From positions 1 to 17,436 of the forward strand of contig DGDD01000218.1 of assembly GCA_002385265.1 (NCBI GenBank): a stretch of 17,436 bases of DNA, written 5' to 3'. Within the stretch, counting starts at the first letter, position 1, and each line of letters begins with the position of its first letter. Of this stretch, positions 15,797-17,436 are shown piece after piece. Below the pieces are notes generated by a model, which did not search any database, was not told where the DNA came from, and saw nothing but the letters and a program-made list of their open reading frames with translations. The position numbers were made by a program, and so were the translations under genes. The stretch comes from Chitinophagaceae bacterium UBA3961. GTDB taxonomy: Bacteria; Bacteroidota; Bacteroidia; Chitinophagales; Chitinophagaceae.

Positions 15797-15825
15797 TTGT
15801 TATTCAATATACTTGCATTAATTTG
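15797..15825 (+). promoter_or_regulatory. Promoter of the TagO/WecA-like gene
   Basis: TTG at 15797-15799, an 18-base spacer and TTAATTTG at 15818-15825, one mismatch to TAnnTTTG. It gives a leader of about 70 bases before the ATG at 15904. Confidence 0.5.
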
Positions 15826-15837
15826 CACTCAGTTCAA

Positions 15838-15861
15838 GGGTGACGGCACCCAACTGGTTGG
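15838..15861 (+). other. Two overlapping small hairpins in the leader of the TagO/WecA-like gene
   Basis: GGGTG / CACCC pair perfectly around loop ACGG (15838-15851). CCAA / TTGG (15850-15861) can form a second hairpin that shares two bases with the first, so they would exclude each other. Both lie near the predicted 5' end of the mRNA. A regulatory role is only a possibility. Confidence 0.3.
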
Positions 15862-15903
15862 ATTAGTAGCACGTAGATCCATTAAAGAATCAAAACGTAG
15901 CTA

Positions 15904-17046
15904 ATGCTAAACGTATTCGATGTATTACTCTCTGTGGCCATATCCTTTACGATAACCTTTTTAGCCATACCGGTAATCATTACAGTTGCAGAAAAAAAGA
16001 AGTTGTTCGATATTCCGGATGAGCGTAAAGTTCACCAAACCCCCATCCCTTCATTGGGTGGTCTCGGAATATTCGCCGGCTTTGTAATCGCATGTCTAAT
16101 GGCGGTTCAATTCCACGTAGCCGTTGAATTTCAATACTTTCTAGCCTCCGCATTTGTTATTTTCTTTCTAGGTTTAAAAGACGACATTCTCGTTATTTCA
16201 CCCGTTAAGAAATTCATTGGCCAGGTGCTGGCGGCTTTCCTCATTGTTTATAAAGGAGGCATTCAAATTAAAAGTATGCACGGCGTTTTTGGTTTCGAAG
16301 GCCAAATTCCCGAAACTTTCAGTCTCTTATTAACTTATTTCACCATATTAGTGATTATCAACTCATTTAATCTGATTGATGGGGTTGATGGTTTGGCAGG
16401 CAGCTTAGGCCTGATGGTAACTTCATTCTTAGGGGTTTATTTTTTACAAGCCAATATGCTCGCCTTTTCGGTGTTGTCATTCGCTCTGGCAGGCAGCATT
16501 TCGGCCTTTTTGATCTTCAACTATCAGCCGGCCAAGATCTTCATGGGAGATACGGGGTCCATGCTGATAGGGCTGGTCTCGGCCATTTTGGTCATCAAAT
16601 TCATCAGTTTGGCCGATCAAAATACGAGTATCGTTCCGGTTACGGCAGCTCCGGCAATAGGGTTCTCCATTTTGATGATTCCTTTGCTCGACACTTTGCG
16701 CGTGTTTGCGATTCGTATTTTCAACCGCAGATCGCCGTTCAGCCCCGATCGTAACCACGTGCATCACTTGATGCTCGATATGGGAATGAACCACCGTGCC
16801 ATTACACTTACTTTGGTAAGCGCCAATATTGCAGTAATTGTTGCTGTTTATTTGCTCCGTTCAGTGGGCTCTACCTTGCTTATTTCCGGCATTGTAGGGG
16901 TGTTCTTTAGCGCTATTGCAGTGCTGTATTACAGTCGCAAGAAGAACAGCAGAATCTATGTTCGACCTTCGCAGCAAAAAGCTACCATTCGACAGGCAAG
17001 AATGGTTTCCATTACAGACAATTCGATATTGGAACAAAAGAATTAA
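15904..17046 (+). CDS. Polyprenyl-phosphate sugar-1-phosphate transferase (WecA/TagO family)
   Basis: A 380-residue integral membrane enzyme that moves HexNAc-1-phosphate (typically GlcNAc) from a UDP-sugar to undecaprenyl phosphate, the first step of O-antigen, teichoic-acid-like or capsule lipid-linked glycan synthesis. About ten membrane helices are expected. Family motifs: FDIPDERKVHQTPIPSLGG (35-53), the Asp pair 93-94 in GLKDDI, NLIDGVDG (156-163), KIFMGDTGS with Asp216, and the sugar-nucleotide loop RNHVHHLMLDMG with HVHH at 285-288. The His-rich loop points to WecA/TagO rather than MraY, which acts on UDP-MurNAc-pentapeptide. No other glycan genes are adjacent, and it has its own promoter and terminator. 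The exact donor sugar cannot be told from sequence. Confidence 0.92.
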   Translation: MLNVFDVLLSVAISFTITFLAIPVIITVAEKKKLFDIPDERKVHQTPIPSLGGLGIFAGFVIACLMAVQFHVAVEFQYFLASAFVIFFLGLKDDILVISPVKKFIGQVLAAFLIVYKGGIQIKSMHGVFGFEGQIPETFSLLLTYFTILVIINSFNLIDGVDGLAGSLGLMVTSFLGVYFLQANMLAFSVLSFALAGSISAFLIFNYQPAKIFMGDTGSMLIGLVSAILVIKFISLADQNTSIVPVTAAPAIGFSILMIPLLDTLRVFAIRIFNRRSPFSPDRNHVHHLMLDMGMNHRAITLTLVSANIAVIVAVYLLRSVGSTLLISGIVGVFFSAIAVLYYSRKKNSRIYVRPSQQKATIRQARMVSITDNSILEQKN

Positions 17047-17068
17047 GAACTCATTTAATAAAAAATTG

Positions 17069-17093
17069 AAAGCCGGCTTTGTCCGGTTTTTTT
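17069..17093 (+). terminator. Terminator of the TagO/WecA-like gene
   Basis: AAAGCCGG (17069-17076) pairs with CCGGTTTT (17083-17090) with one G-T wobble, around the loop CTTTGT. The T-run is seven long (17087-17093). It lies 22 bases after the stop codon. Confidence 0.8.
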
Positions 17094-17108
17094 ATTGATG
17101 TAGGTTTG
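17078..17108 (+). promoter_or_regulatory. Promoter of frr
   Basis: TTTG at 17078-17081, a 19-base spacer and TAGGTTTG at 17101-17108, matching the Bacteroidota consensus in both boxes and spacing. The -33 box lies in the loop of the preceding terminator. The leader to the ATG at 17132 would be about 17 bases. Confidence 0.65.
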
Positions 17109-17131
17109 TACCCATTTTAATAAATAGAGAT

Positions 17132-17436
17132 ATGTCAGAAGATTTAAGAAAGATCGAGTCCACAACAACTGATCTCATGCAAAAAGCGATCGTGCACTTA
17201 GAGTCTGAATTGGCCAAAGTGCGCGCCGGTAAAGCAACTCCGGGAATCATCGATGGTATTGTGGTAGATTACTACGGCAATCCTACGCCTATCAGCCAAG
17301 TTGGTAATATTACCGTTGCCGATGCGCGTACGCTGGTAATTCAGCCTTGGGAGAAAAACATGCTCCAACCAATTGAGCGTTCTATCATCGCTTCCAATAT
17401 TGGCCTGAATCCGCAAAACGACGGTTTGGTGATTCG
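17132..17436 (+). CDS. frr: Ribosome recycling factor (3' end outside window)
   Basis: The frame opens at ATG 17132 and stays open for 101 codons to the right edge. With EF-G, RRF splits post-termination ribosomes into subunits. Family landmarks are present: the N-terminal helix of the three-helix bundle with LESELAKVRAGKATPGI (residues 24-40), the Y-G-N-P-TPISQVGNITVADARTLVIQPW stretch of the hinge and beta domain, and NIGLNPQNDGLVIR at the edge. The missing part is roughly the last 85 residues, given the usual 185. pyrH, often the upstream neighbour of frr, is not here; frr has its own promoter instead. Confidence 0.97.
   Translation, partial: MSEDLRKIESTTTDLMQKAIVHLESELAKVRAGKATPGIIDGIVVDYYGNPTPISQVGNITVADARTLVIQPWEKNMLQPIERSIIASNIGLNPQNDGLVI

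Overview
The window looks like a chromosomal segment of a member of the phylum Bacteroidota. Five things point there: a secreted protein with a type IX secretion (T9SS) C-terminal sorting tail, a DUF4397 lipoprotein, a DksA-like gene directly behind ileS with the cysteine-poor finger typical of this phylum, general lack of Shine-Dalgarno sites, and several good matches to the Bacteroidota promoter (TTG/TTTG, about 19 nt, then TAnnTTTG). I place it no lower than the phylum; Chitinophagales or Sphingobacteriales-like lineages are a guess. No RNA gene, CRISPR array, insertion sequence, integrase or phage gene was seen.

Layout. (1) 1-2202, minus: the first 734 residues of a large secreted beta-helix protein ending in tandem repeats of about 82 residues; it runs off the left edge. 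(2) 2327-6595, plus: ileS and a DksA/TraR-like gene 3 bases apart, closed by a strong terminator. The IleRS carries an inverted HIGH motif (GIHH). The DksA-like protein has a long Ala/Lys/Pro-rich N-terminal tail and a zinc finger reduced to one cysteine. (3) 6806-7504, plus: a DUF4397 lipoprotein with its own promoter, convergent with (4) a DPP IV-like S9 peptidase (7551-9668, minus); they share a bidirectional terminator. (5) 9806-11053, minus: a LamG-fold secreted protein with a T9SS tail. (6) 11199-13019, minus: an MsbA-type ABC exporter, divergent from (7) rbfA and a LolC/LolE-like permease (13077-14698, plus). (8) 14840-15676, minus: the N-terminal half of a split transketolase. (9) 15904-17046, plus: a WecA/TagO-type polyprenyl-phosphate sugar-1-phosphate transferase. 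(10) 17132 to the right edge, plus: the start of frr.

The genes are mostly housekeeping (translation: ileS, rbfA, frr; envelope: exporter, Lol-like permease, TagO/WecA; central carbon: transketolase) mixed with secreted or surface proteins. No multi-gene system that looks new is evident. The points most worth attention are the inverted IleRS signature, the DksA-like protein with a histone-H1-like tail and degenerate finger, the lone transketolase half, and a frr promoter whose -33 element sits in the loop of the preceding terminator.

For three minus-strand genes (the S9 peptidase, the ABC exporter and transketolase) I chose an internal start over the longest reading frame, because the internal start fits the signal peptide or family start. 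For transketolase an excellent -7 promoter element also lies inside the longer frame. All intergenic gaps are under 300 bases.
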